Part shown: piece by piece, positions 33,361 through 40,998 of the stretch
How positions within the stretch are numbered: the first letter of the stretch is position 1
How the letters are laid out: each line of letters begins with the position of its first letter
NCBI GenBank assembly: GCA_964431365.1
Contig: CAYSJJ010000006.1
Location: 1 to 64,000, forward strand
DNA length: 64,000 bases
DNA from: Geomobilibacter sp964431365
GTDB taxonomy: Bacteria > Desulfobacterota > Desulfuromonadia > Geobacterales > DSM-12255
Direction: 5' to 3'
Program-made: the position numbers and the translations under genes
The notes under the pieces: generated by a model
Told to the model about the DNA's origin: nothing
Seen by the model: the letters and a program-made list of their open reading frames with translations, nothing else
The model's database searches: none

Positions 33361-35570
33361 GATGCCCTTCCCCGCATCCCCCGGAGCGACTCGTTTGCCA
33401 GCCGGGCAAGCTCCTTGTCCCCCCCCCCGGCAACCTGCTGGAGGATTCGCGTTGCCTCGGCCGAAGGATATCGATCAAGGGTCCTGACTACTTCAGCTTT
33501 GAGTCGGTTCAGCATCGCTGAGGAAAACAGGCTGCGCCCCTTGAGAATATCCTCCAGACAGGGAAGTGCCCGCGGATCCCCCATCTCGGCCAAGGCAAAG
33601 AGGGAGTTCTTCTTCACCTCGACATCGGCGGCGGAGAGACCACTCTTGCGGAGTATATCCAGCAGGTATTTGAAGACTGCAGGATTCCGGCTCTTTCCCG
33701 AAATTTGAATGGCGTTGAGCCTCAGCTCCTCGTTAGTACTGCCAAGGTCTTGGGCAAGCAGACGTTCCCCCTCCGGATCCCGAAAATGGAGCAGGGTCTT
33801 CAGCAACTCCTGCCGCAGCTTCGGCTGCTGGTTGGCAATGAGCCGATGCAAATGCGTTACTATCAGGGGATCGTTCAGCGCGCGCAGAATGACGAGGAGA
33901 TTCCTGACGAAATACCAGCGACTGTCGCCGAGACGAAGCAGGGCGGCGTCCCTGACCGCGTTCCCCATCTCGATCAGCATCCCCATATAGAAACGACGGA
34001 GCGAAATGTTCTCCTCTTCGGCCAACCGGTTGAACAATGGCTCGATAAAAGGTTCGCCGATCCGTTGGATGACCGTGCGAATCTCCCCAAACTTCACCTT
34101 CCCCCAGACGACCGGGCCGCGCAGGACCTCTTCGACAAACTCGAGTCGGCCGAAGACATCCAGCATTTCGTCTCTCGTTTTCTGATCGAACGAACCGTCA
34201 TCGCCGGCCTGGGCTCCCGAAATCCGGTCAAACAGGGTAATCAGTGTCGCAAAATCGCCGCTGTCGAGAAAGTACTGGCAGAGTTCGGAAAGATTCCGTT
34301 CCAGCACCTCCACAAGCCACTCTTCAGCAGGGGAATTCATCAGCTCCAGAATGATGGCGCTTACCTGAGTTTCCACCGAATGACTGGCCAGGGTACTCTT
34401 CAGCTCAGTGAGCTCATACTCCTCGTCAACGGTCAGACTCTCACTGTTCACGATGGTGCGAAGCGCCTGCTGGTAATCCTGGGGAATGTACTTGTCGAGT
34501 TCGTCTTCCTGGAAGATCACCCTGAACTTCTTCGCCATCTCCTCGTCGTTAGAGGTGCCGATCAACTCCTGGAGCTTGCTCTGCCGTTGACCGGCTCCGG
34601 TGGCGGCAAGCTTTTGAAGGAGATTCAGGATGATCGGTGGGACATAATTCTCGCTCTGGCCGCTCTCCTGCAGCGCCTCCATGATCACATCGTCGGAGAA
34701 CCGCGACAGAACGCTTTCCGCCACGTTGCCGTGGTTGGCCAGGTGGTGGAATGAGCTGTGCATGAACTGGCGGCGGAGACCGGGACTCAGCGAGCCAATG
34801 AAGCGGCTAAGTTTTTCGATGGATTCGACCGAATATCGACTGGCAACGCTCTCCCGGTCGATGTCGTGAAGCAAGGTGGAAAATGCCTGCTCATAAGATT
34901 CAGCAGCCTCACTTCCCTCCTCCCAGCCGTTCTTCGTGCTGACAATGAGGGCGAGCACCTCTGGATCGATGGCGTCCGCGGGCCCCTGTTCTCCGTAAGG
35001 ATTGAGAGTCCCTTCGGTAAGGCCAGCCACGAAACGTTCCCACAGGTCGAACGGATGCTCTGCCTCAGTCGCCTCATCGCTTCCGTCCCCCTCGCCCGCT
35101 ACCTTGAAGAGAGAATAATCGATGCCTTGAACCAGAACATGGGAAACCCCGTGCTGCGCAAGCAGCTGCGCCATCCCCCCCGCATCATAGACCACCTCCC
35201 GCTTCCAGGAGAGGAATTCATTGAATTGTTCCAGCTCGGGTCCGCTGAGCCCTTTTTGGAGGGTGAGGAGGGCAATGCCCCGTTCAAAGAGGATACGGGC
35301 AAAATCGCGAAAAATGAGGTTGCCTTGCTCAAGAATAGTGGTCCCGACCATGAGCCGATCTTTAGCAACTCCCAAGGTGATTTCGTCCCTGAACTCCAGT
35401 ACCTGCACCAAGAGGCTGAGCACCCGTTGCGTAGCAGTCGCTATCACCGGGTGTCCTTTCGGATAGGCGGCAAGGTGGCGCCGGGCGATATTCAACTCAA
35501 CGACGAGATTCGTCAGGGCCTTGGTATTGAGGTCATCATTCCCCGGTACTGGCCGGTCACGATCGGTCAC
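33357..35570 (-). CDS. HEAT-repeat protein with N-terminal module like the HD-GYP neighbour
   Basis: A 737-residue cytoplasmic protein without membrane segments. Residues 1-110 (LNIARRHLAAYPKGHPVIA, then FRDFARILFERGIALLTL) resemble the N-terminus of the downstream HD-GYP protein in pattern and spacing. The middle is a helical region of unknown family (about 200-500). About 540-735 are HEAT/PBS-lyase-like repeats (KNSLFALAEMGDPRALPCL, AEVVRTLDRYPSAEATRIL), a protein-protein scaffold. The start is GTG without a clear ribosome site, so the N-terminus is slightly uncertain. It follows the five-heme cytochrome by 32 bases. Function is unknown. A scaffold or regulator for the HD-GYP protein is inferred. 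Confidence 0.75.
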   Translation of the reverse strand: MTDRDRPVPGNDDLNTKALTNLVVELNIARRHLAAYPKGHPVIATATQRVLSLLVQVLEFRDEITLGVAKDRLMVGTTILEQGNLIFRDFARILFERGIALLTLQKGLSGPELEQFNEFLSWKREVVYDAGGMAQLLAQHGVSHVLVQGIDYSLFKVAGEGDGSDEATEAEHPFDLWERFVAGLTEGTLNPYGEQGPADAIDPEVLALIVSTKNGWEEGSEAAESYEQAFSTLLHDIDRESVASRYSVESIEKLSRFIGSLSPGLRRQFMHSSFHHLANHGNVAESVLSRFSDDVIMEALQESGQSENYVPPIILNLLQKLAATGAGQRQSKLQELIGTSNDEEMAKKFRVIFQEDELDKYIPQDYQQALRTIVNSESLTVDEEYELTELKSTLASHSVETQVSAIILELMNSPAEEWLVEVLERNLSELCQYFLDSGDFATLITLFDRISGAQAGDDGSFDQKTRDEMLDVFGRLEFVEEVLRGPVVWGKVKFGEIRTVIQRIGEPFIEPLFNRLAEEENISLRRFYMGMLIEMGNAVRDAALLRLGDSRWYFVRNLLVILRALNDPLIVTHLHRLIANQQPKLRQELLKTLLHFRDPEGERLLAQDLGSTNEELRLNAIQISGKSRNPAVFKYLLDILRKSGLSAADVEVKKNSLFALAEMGDPRALPCLEDILKGRSLFSSAMLNRLKAEVVRTLDRYPSAEATRILQQVAGGGDKELARLANESLRGMRGRAS

Positions 35571-35602
35571 GGGAGGCTCGCACTACTCTGTTGATCATTG
35601 GA

Positions 35603-36418
35603 TTACTCTGTAGATCGGTCATAGCTCTTCTTCAGGAGTCGGCAGGTGAGGGCAACGACCAGCAGGAACCCGACGGCAACGCCCCCCCATACCTTTCTCT
35701 GCTGCTGCACCCGTTGTTGTTTTGTCACAGTATCTTGCTGTGCATCCAGCTCTTTGCCGATGGCCGTGGCCTCGCGGGTAACCCTCGCCACATCCACGTT
35801 GTGGAACAGCCTGTGATAACGGTTCTTCAACGCAAACAGGCTCTTTTCCTGCCCGGCGGTATCCACCCCCCTCCCCCGTAGCGAAGAGAGCTCTCGCTCG
35901 ATCTGGACGAGACGGTTCTCGTTCGGTGCCATCGCCTCCTTGATGGCCCTGGCCCGGGCGTAAGGGTGACAGGAGCTGCACCGCTTTTCGTTGATGATAT
36001 CCAGGGTGACTTTTCTCACATCGTGACTGCCGTGGCAGGTCACGCAAGTCGGCCCCCCCCTCCCAAGGGCGCGTCCATGGGCGCTGTTCAGGAAATCATC
36101 ACGAATCCCCACGTGACAACGGCCGCAAAAGGCGGGGATTGCTGCTTCAGCCGGCACTCCGAGAAATCCCCGGGCCGGACGCATGGCATTGGTGCTGTCG
36201 CTGGGGTCGCCGCCATGACAGTGGTTGCAGGAAATGCCATTTGCGGCGTGTATGCTGTTTTGCCAGGGAGCTACCGGCCGACCTCCCCTCCCCGTCTGGC
36301 TGCCGTGACAGGCCAGGCAAACCGTTCTTTCGGTTGGCTGGGCACAGACGTCGCTTACGATGGCCAGCAGCAGGATGACGACAATTGAAATGCACTTCAG
36401 CGAACCAAGACGGGTCAT
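35603..36418 (-). CDS. Five-heme c-type cytochrome with C-terminal membrane anchor
   Basis: A 271-residue exported cytochrome with five CXXCH heme sites: CLACH, CNHCH, CGRCH, CVTCH and CSSCH, all within the first 150 residues. A signal peptide is at the N-terminus (SIVVILLLAIVSDVCA). After the heme domain come a charged helical stretch (about 160-235) and a C-terminal transmembrane helix (VAVGFLLVVALTC), so the hemes face the periplasm. Its ATG overlaps the stop of the cytochrome b gene by four bases. With Rieske and cytochrome b it forms a quinol:cytochrome oxidoreductase-like unit similar in content to the Cbc complexes described in Geobacter. It would pass electrons from quinol to periplasmic cytochromes. 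Confidence 0.92.
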   Translation of the reverse strand: MTRLGSLKCISIVVILLLAIVSDVCAQPTERTVCLACHGSQTGRGGRPVAPWQNSIHAANGISCNHCHGGDPSDSTNAMRPARGFLGVPAEAAIPAFCGRCHVGIRDDFLNSAHGRALGRGGPTCVTCHGSHDVRKVTLDIINEKRCSSCHPYARARAIKEAMAPNENRLVQIERELSSLRGRGVDTAGQEKSLFALKNRYHRLFHNVDVARVTREATAIGKELDAQQDTVTKQQRVQQQRKVWGGVAVGFLLVVALTCRLLKKSYDRSTE

Positions 36419-37290
36419 GAATAGTGCCCCCAGGCCATCAAACCGAGATAGACGATAATGCCGCCGACAGCACCACAGAGAAAAACCGGACGTTTCAACG
36501 GATGCTTCTCCTTACCACGGTCTATGAAGGGAAGCAGGGCCAGGAACGTCATGGCCACCCCCTGAACGGCCAAGCCGAGAAATTCACTGGGAAAGATCTT
36601 TAGGGTCTGGTAGTTGGGGAGGAAGTACCACTCAGGCTTGATATGGGCTGGCGTCTGAAGGGGGTTTGCCGGCACAAAGGCGTCCACAGGGAAAAAGATG
36701 TAGGGATCGAAAAAGACAACCGCCAGGAAACACGCCAGATACACGGCAATGGCGCTTGCGTCAGCCAGAACGTAATTGGGGAAAAAAGGAATGCCGCCCG
36801 GATGCCCCTCATGCCTGTACTGCTCCCCCTGCCAGGGATTGGACGTATCTGAAAGGCCGAAGGGGGGAGTGGAGACACCGGTCCGCTTCAAGAAAAAAAG
36901 ATGGGCACCAATCAAGACGCCAATACCAAGGGGAATAACGGCAATATGGAGAACGAAAAAACGGCCGAGTGTCTGCGGACCGACCAGCGGTCCCCCCCGA
37001 ACGAACTCCATGAGGGTGCTCCCCAGCACCGGGATTGCGCCGATGCTGCTGGTGGCAACGGTTGTGGCCCAGAAAGAGAGCTGGCTCCACGGGAGCAGGT
37101 AACCGGTCAACGAAATGCCCATGACCAGGTTGAAGAGCAGGAATCCGGAGAGCCAGTTCAACTCCCGGGGGCGCTTGTAACTCCCCATGAACAGAACAGA
37201 AATGAGATGGAGGAGCAATACCGCCACCATCATATTGGAGCCCACCGCGTGACACATCCGGATCAGCCACCCGAAGGGGACCTCGTTCAT
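36415..37290 (-). pseudogene. Cytochrome b of a bc-type complex, main fragment of a frameshifted gene
   Basis: A 291-residue open frame covers most of a fused cytochrome b/subunit IV. All four heme-ligand His appear to be kept (CHAVGSN, LLLHLISV, FVLHIAV, IGAHLFFL), as is the quinol-site PEWY (IKPEWYFLPNYQ). The frame can be read upstream of its first ATG into YYVPSSDKAFTSVTAI, which belongs to the normal protein, but then meets a stop. The start of the gene lies in another frame (37319-37495). The break is in transmembrane helix A. Either the gene is disrupted, or the assembly has lost some bases here. All parts other than helix A look under selection, which favours a recent event or a sequencing error. 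It would work with the Rieske and five-heme proteins. Confidence 0.8.
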
Positions 37291-37318
37291 GATGGCGGTA
37301 ACGCTGGTAAACGCCTTG

Positions 37319-37495
37319 TCAGATGACGGTACATAGTAAACCAGAAGGACCGAATATGGTCAGCAGCACGCTCCCAAGCGAATACCAGCTGTTTATGTTC
37401 CGGGGGAGCAGGTAACCGGTAAACTCGCGCTCAATGACCTCACCGATGCCGATCCGGATATCGAGCCATCGGTACAGACTCTTCAGGACTCCCAT
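37319..37495 (-). pseudogene. N-terminal fragment of the frameshifted cytochrome b
   Basis: A 58-residue frame with the typical start of a b6-like subunit: LYRWLDIRIGIGEVIEREF, then RNINSWYSLGSVLLTIFG, after which it ends at a TGA. The ATG at 37495 has an ideal GGAGGAG site eight bases upstream, so this is the true gene start. Between the TIF codons and the YYVP codons of the other frame only 13 bases remain. Related cytochromes b have about a dozen residues of helix A at this point (family knowledge from memory), so about 23 bases seem to be missing. The Rieske gene ends 34 bases upstream. Confidence 0.75.
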
Positions 37496-37529
37496 AAAAC
37501 CGCTCCTCCAAAGATCCGGGTCATTTTTG

Positions 37530-37949
37530 TCATCCCACTCGCGCCACGCCGTTGGCAACGGTAAAAGGAATGGCTTCCAGCGGCTTGGGCGGCGGACCGC
37601 TCAGCACCCGGCCATCTACGCCGTAACGTCCTGCGTGGCACGGGCAGAGAAACTGGGCCTCACCCTTCTGCCACTGGACAATACACCCCAAATGTGTGCA
37701 GACCGCCGAGCGGACGATCACAGACCCTCCGGCGAGCTTGACCAGCACAGCTGCCTTGCCGGCATAATCGAAAAACTTGGCGTCTCCATCGGCAAGCTGA
37801 CTGAGTTGGATTTCCACGGTATTCTGGCTGTTCGTCGATGAACGGGGCGCGAGATAACGAACTACCGGATAGACTAACGCCCCGGCGCCGAAGGCGGCCA
37901 TTACCGCCAGAAAACCTTGCAGAAAAGTCCGTCTGGTTCTTAGTTCCAT
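37530..37949 (-). CDS. Rieske [2Fe-2S] protein of a bc-type complex
   Basis: A 139-residue membrane-anchored iron-sulfur protein that accepts electrons from quinol. The N-terminus has a twin-Arg type start (RTRRTFLQGFLAVMAAFG) and one transmembrane helix. The cluster ligands are the classical pair CTHLGC and CPCHAG, followed by SGPPPKPLEAIPF. The start ATG has GGAG nine bases upstream. It is the first gene of the operon Rieske, cytochrome b, five-heme c, and is divergent from fbp (168 bases between), so promoters for both lie in that gap. Confidence 0.95.
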   Translation of the reverse strand: MELRTRRTFLQGFLAVMAAFGAGALVYPVVRYLAPRSSTNSQNTVEIQLSQLADGDAKFFDYAGKAAVLVKLAGGSVIVRSAVCTHLGCIVQWQKGEAQFLCPCHAGRYGVDGRVLSGPPPKPLEAIPFTVANGVARVG

Positions 37950-38117
37950 GAAAGGCTACTCCATTTAGTTGAACGACGACCCAGAATACTTACCATGGCT
38001 GTGACCGAAGTCAAGAACAGTGGGCCTTGGTGGCACTTTTTGCTTGCCTTGCCAGGGCATTTTAGCTACTCTTACGCGACTTTAATGTCATGCATGCCGA
38101 CCAAGGAGGATTCATTC

Positions 38118-39078
38118 ATGTTCCGTGAACCAGGTAAGACCAAATTTCAGATAGACCTGCGCCGACACCTGCGCGACCAGAATATTTGCGACAACCTGAT
38201 TCACCTTATTTGTGAAATCGCCGAAGCCAGCAAATACGTGATCAATGCGGTCCGCACCGGCGACCTCGGTGTGGCGGGTACCTCCAATCTTTACGGCGAA
38301 GAGCAGCTGGCGCTGGATGTTCTTTCCGATCGTATCATGCGCAAACGCCTGATACATTCGGGTGTAGTCTGCAACATCGCCTCGGAGGAGATGGATGAGA
38401 TCTATCAGGCCCAGGCCAGCGCCGAAGGGCTCTACTCGGTCGCCTACGACCCGTTGGACGGTTCGTCGCTGGTGGATGTCAACCTGGCTGTAGGCACCAT
38501 CGTGGCGATCTATGCCGGTTGCGATCTCCTACAGGAAGGGCGCAAACAAGTGGCTTCGGTCTACATCCTCTACGGACCGAGAGTCTCGCTGGTTTATTCG
38601 GTCGGCAATGGTGTTCATGAGTTCACCCTTAACCAACTCATGGAATTTACGCTGAGCCGAGAAAACATTACCATGAAACCGAGCGGCGACATCTNNNNNN
38701 NNNNTCTATTCGCCCGGCGGTCTTCGCAGCAAATACACCCCTGGTAATGAAAAGTTCGTCAGCTACCTGGAAACAAAAGGAAGCAAACTTCGTTACTCAG
38801 GCGGCTTTGTGCCGGACATCAACCAGATTCTGCTGAAGGGGAAAGGGATCTTTTTCTATCCGGCGCTGAAGGACGCGCCCAAAGGAAAGCTTAGGTTGCT
38901 TTTCGAACTGAACACCATGGCATTCCTGGTGGAACACGCCGGTGGAGCAGCGAGCAACGGCACCATGCCGATCCTGGATATCANNNNNNNNNNACCGGAG
39001 AGTCTAGATCAGCGTGAACCGATTTACATAGGCTGCCGTGAAGACGTTGCCAAGGCGGTCGAATTCCTGAACGGATAA
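38118..39078 (+). CDS. fbp: Fructose-1,6-bisphosphatase class I (interrupted by two assembly gaps)
   Basis: A class I FBPase that hydrolyses fructose 1,6-bisphosphate to fructose 6-phosphate in gluconeogenesis. The metal site YDPLDGSSLVDVNLAVGT is intact, and NIASEEMDE supplies further acidic ligands. Two runs of 10 N lie at 38695 and 38984. As written, the first run shifts the frame, so no single open frame spans the gene. The flanks of the first run share TCT, and joining them there restores GDIYSPGGLRSKYTPG, the normal protein. The true gene is therefore most likely intact, and the N count is arbitrary. The ATG at 38118 was chosen because a perfect AAGGAGGA lies seven bases before it. Confidence 0.92.
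38695..38704. other. 10-N gap inside fbp
   Basis: A run of ten N after GACATCT and before TCTATTCG. The repeated TCT at both edges suggests that two contig ends overlap and no sequence is missing. Confidence 0.95.
38984..38993. other. 10-N gap inside fbp (second)
   Basis: A run of ten N between GATATCA and ACCGGAGAG. To keep the FBPase frame (LDI-x-PESLDQ) only one base, or one plus a multiple of three, can be missing. Confidence 0.95.
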
Positions 39079-39098
39079 CTAACTGCGAAGAGGTCGTC

Positions 39099-39365
39099 AT
39101 GACAGAAGGCAAGAAAGCGCAAAGGCTCTGCAGTGAAATACAGCTGTTCGATCTCTGTGAACTCGACGTTTGCGGTCATAAAGACGGTCGTTACTGCACC
39201 AAGGGAGACCTCATCGCCCGTTTTGAAGCGATAGCTGACGACGAGGAGAGGGCTCCGGAACAATACTTAGCCGAGGAGTTGGAGGACGTTGAGGGAGCCG
39301 GCGACCTGGGATATGACGAGGCCTTTGGCGTCGATGAATATGGCGAAGAGGACGACGAAGAATAG
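39099..39365 (+). CDS. Small acidic protein with four-Cys N-terminus
   Basis: An 88-residue cytoplasmic protein. Residues 10-40 hold four Cys and one His (RLCSEIQLFDLCELDVCGHK, then DGRYCTKGDLI), a possible small metal site. The last 40 residues are very acidic (VDEYGEEDDEE). I do not recognise a named family, although the Cys-rich pattern with acidic tail seems to recur in Geobacter genomes (memory, not tested). It starts 20 bases after fbp and ends at a strong terminator, so fbp and this gene form one transcript. Confidence 0.75.
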   Translation: MTEGKKAQRLCSEIQLFDLCELDVCGHKDGRYCTKGDLIARFEAIADDEERAPEQYLAEELEDVEGAGDLGYDEAFGVDEYGEEDDEE

Positions 39366-39373
39366 ATTTGACT

Positions 39374-39401
39374 AATAACCGCCTTGGGCGGTTATTTTTT
39401 T
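39374..39401 (+). terminator. Terminator of the fbp transcript
   Basis: A 10-bp stem, AATAACCGCC (39374-39383) with GGCGGTTATT (39387-39396), with a three-base loop and a run of T to 39401. It follows the small acidic gene by eight bases and separates it from the sigma-54-type regulator. Confidence 0.93.
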
Positions 39402-39472
39402 ATCGGTGGCTGCCTAAAGTTGCCGCGCACCATGACGATATTCATGAAGAAAATGTCACAAGGAGTTTATCT

Positions 39473-40921
39473 GTGAAACCCAAATTACTTATCGTCGACG
39501 ATGACCTCGACATACTGAAAATGCTCCAGACCGCATTTGCCGGCGACGATATGGAGGTGGTCCTGGAGACCGACAGCTCGACAGCGCTGCAGAGGATACT
39601 CTCCGACCGGCCCAATGTGGCCATTTTTGACATAAACATGCCGGGAAAATCGGGACTGGATCTGCTGCTGGAGGCCAAGAAGGTCGATTCGGCCCTGGCC
39701 ATCATCATAACGTCAGGCCAAAAGACAACCCAAAATGCCATCGAGGCGATGAAACGCGGCGCCTACGATTACATGACCAAACCTCTGGATCTAAAAAAAC
39801 TGAAGACAAATGTCCAGAAGGCCCTGGAGTGTAACCTGCTCAACCGCAAGGTACGGTTTACCCGTGATCGCGAGCTCCTGACCGAAGAGCACCTTGATGA
39901 AGATATCATGATCGGCTCTTCTCCGGAGATGATAGAGATCTGGAAAATGGTCGGCAAGATTGCCGATTCCGACGCCACGGTCCTAATCCAGGGAGAAAGT
40001 GGTACCGGCAAGGAGCTTCTGGCCCGTGCCATCTACGATAATTCCCGTCGGAAGAATCGTCCGTTTCTCGCCGTCAACTGTGCCGCGCTTCCGGAGAACC
40101 TCCTTGAAAGTGAACTCTTCGGCCACGAAAAAGGCGCCTTCACCGACGCTCACGCCCGAAGGATCGGGAAATTCGAACAGTGCACCGGCGGCACCATTTT
40201 CCTCGATGAAATTGGTGAGATGAGCCTTGCAAGCCAGGGAAAACTCCTGCGAGTACTGGAGAATCAGGAGTTCGAGAGGGTCGGAGGGAACGAAACCATC
40301 AAGGTTGATGTCAGAATCGTTGCGGCCACCAACCGTTCTCTTCTGCAGTCGGTGAAGGAAAAAACCTTCAGGCTCGACCTCTTCTACCGGCTGAGGGTGG
40401 TAACCTTCTTCCTCCCTCCCCTTCGCGAGCGGGCAGAGGACCTTCCGCTGCTCACCGAGCTCTTCATTCGCCGGTTTTCCCGTAAATACGGCAAGCAGAT
40501 CAAGGGGATCGCTCCAAAAGCGATGGAAGTGCTGACCACCCATGCATGGGAGGGGAATATCAGGGAACTGAAGAATGTGATCAACTCTGCGGTCGTTTTG
40601 TGCAAAGGAGATCTCCTGATACCGGACGACTTCGAGTCATTCCTGGAGGCCAAGGCAGGATTTAAAGAGATTGATCTGGACGCCGCCGGCGACGATTATT
40701 ACCAGGTTTTCACCTGCATGCTAGAACCGATCTTCGACGGTCTTTGCCAGAAGAACAAGGGCTCCATCTACGACAACGTCAACATGGGCCTCGAGAAAGC
40801 GTTGATCCAGATGTCCATGTCCAAGGCCAACAACAATCAGGTGCTTGCCGCAAAACTCCTCGGAATCAGTCGCAATACGTTGCGTGACCGGTTGGAGAAA
40901 TACAGTATAAACGGCCAATAA
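39473..40921 (+). CDS. Sigma-54-dependent response regulator (NtrC family)
   Basis: A 482-residue transcription activator. The receiver domain has acidic residues in VDDDLD and phospho-acceptor D53 (IFDINMPG). The AAA+ domain has Walker A GESGTGKE near residue 173, the sigma-54 contact loop GAFTDA near 222, Walker B (GGTIFLDEIGEM), and the arginine-finger region (FRLDLFYRLRV). The C-terminal Fis-type helix-turn-helix is NQVLAAKLLGISRNTLRDRL. The start is GTG at 39473 with AAGGAG seven bases before it; longer forms would run through the upstream terminator. No cognate kinase is adjacent. The insert between AAA+ and HTH (about 410-450) is longer than usual. Confidence 0.95.
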   Translation: MKPKLLIVDDDLDILKMLQTAFAGDDMEVVLETDSSTALQRILSDRPNVAIFDINMPGKSGLDLLLEAKKVDSALAIIITSGQKTTQNAIEAMKRGAYDYMTKPLDLKKLKTNVQKALECNLLNRKVRFTRDRELLTEEHLDEDIMIGSSPEMIEIWKMVGKIADSDATVLIQGESGTGKELLARAIYDNSRRKNRPFLAVNCAALPENLLESELFGHEKGAFTDAHARRIGKFEQCTGGTIFLDEIGEMSLASQGKLLRVLENQEFERVGGNETIKVDVRIVAATNRSLLQSVKEKTFRLDLFYRLRVVTFFLPPLRERAEDLPLLTELFIRRFSRKYGKQIKGIAPKAMEVLTTHAWEGNIRELKNVINSAVVLCKGDLLIPDDFESFLEAKAGFKEIDLDAAGDDYYQVFTCMLEPIFDGLCQKNKGSIYDNVNMGLEKALIQMSMSKANNNQVLAAKLLGISRNTLRDRLEKYSINGQ

Positions 40922-40942
40922 GTAACGTTTCGACATACACGC

Positions 40943-40976
40943 AAAAGGCCTTTCAGCAAGAGCTGAAAGGCCTTTT
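40943..40976. terminator. Bidirectional terminator
   Basis: A perfect 15-bp stem with loop AAGA: AAAAGGCCTTTCAGC (40943-40957) and GCTGAAAGGCCTTTT (40962-40976). It lies between two converging genes, the sigma-54-type regulator (+) and the cohesin/dockerin-like gene (-), and provides a T-run to both. Confidence 0.95.
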
Positions 40977-40998
40977 TGCTGTCGTAGTTACATGGATG

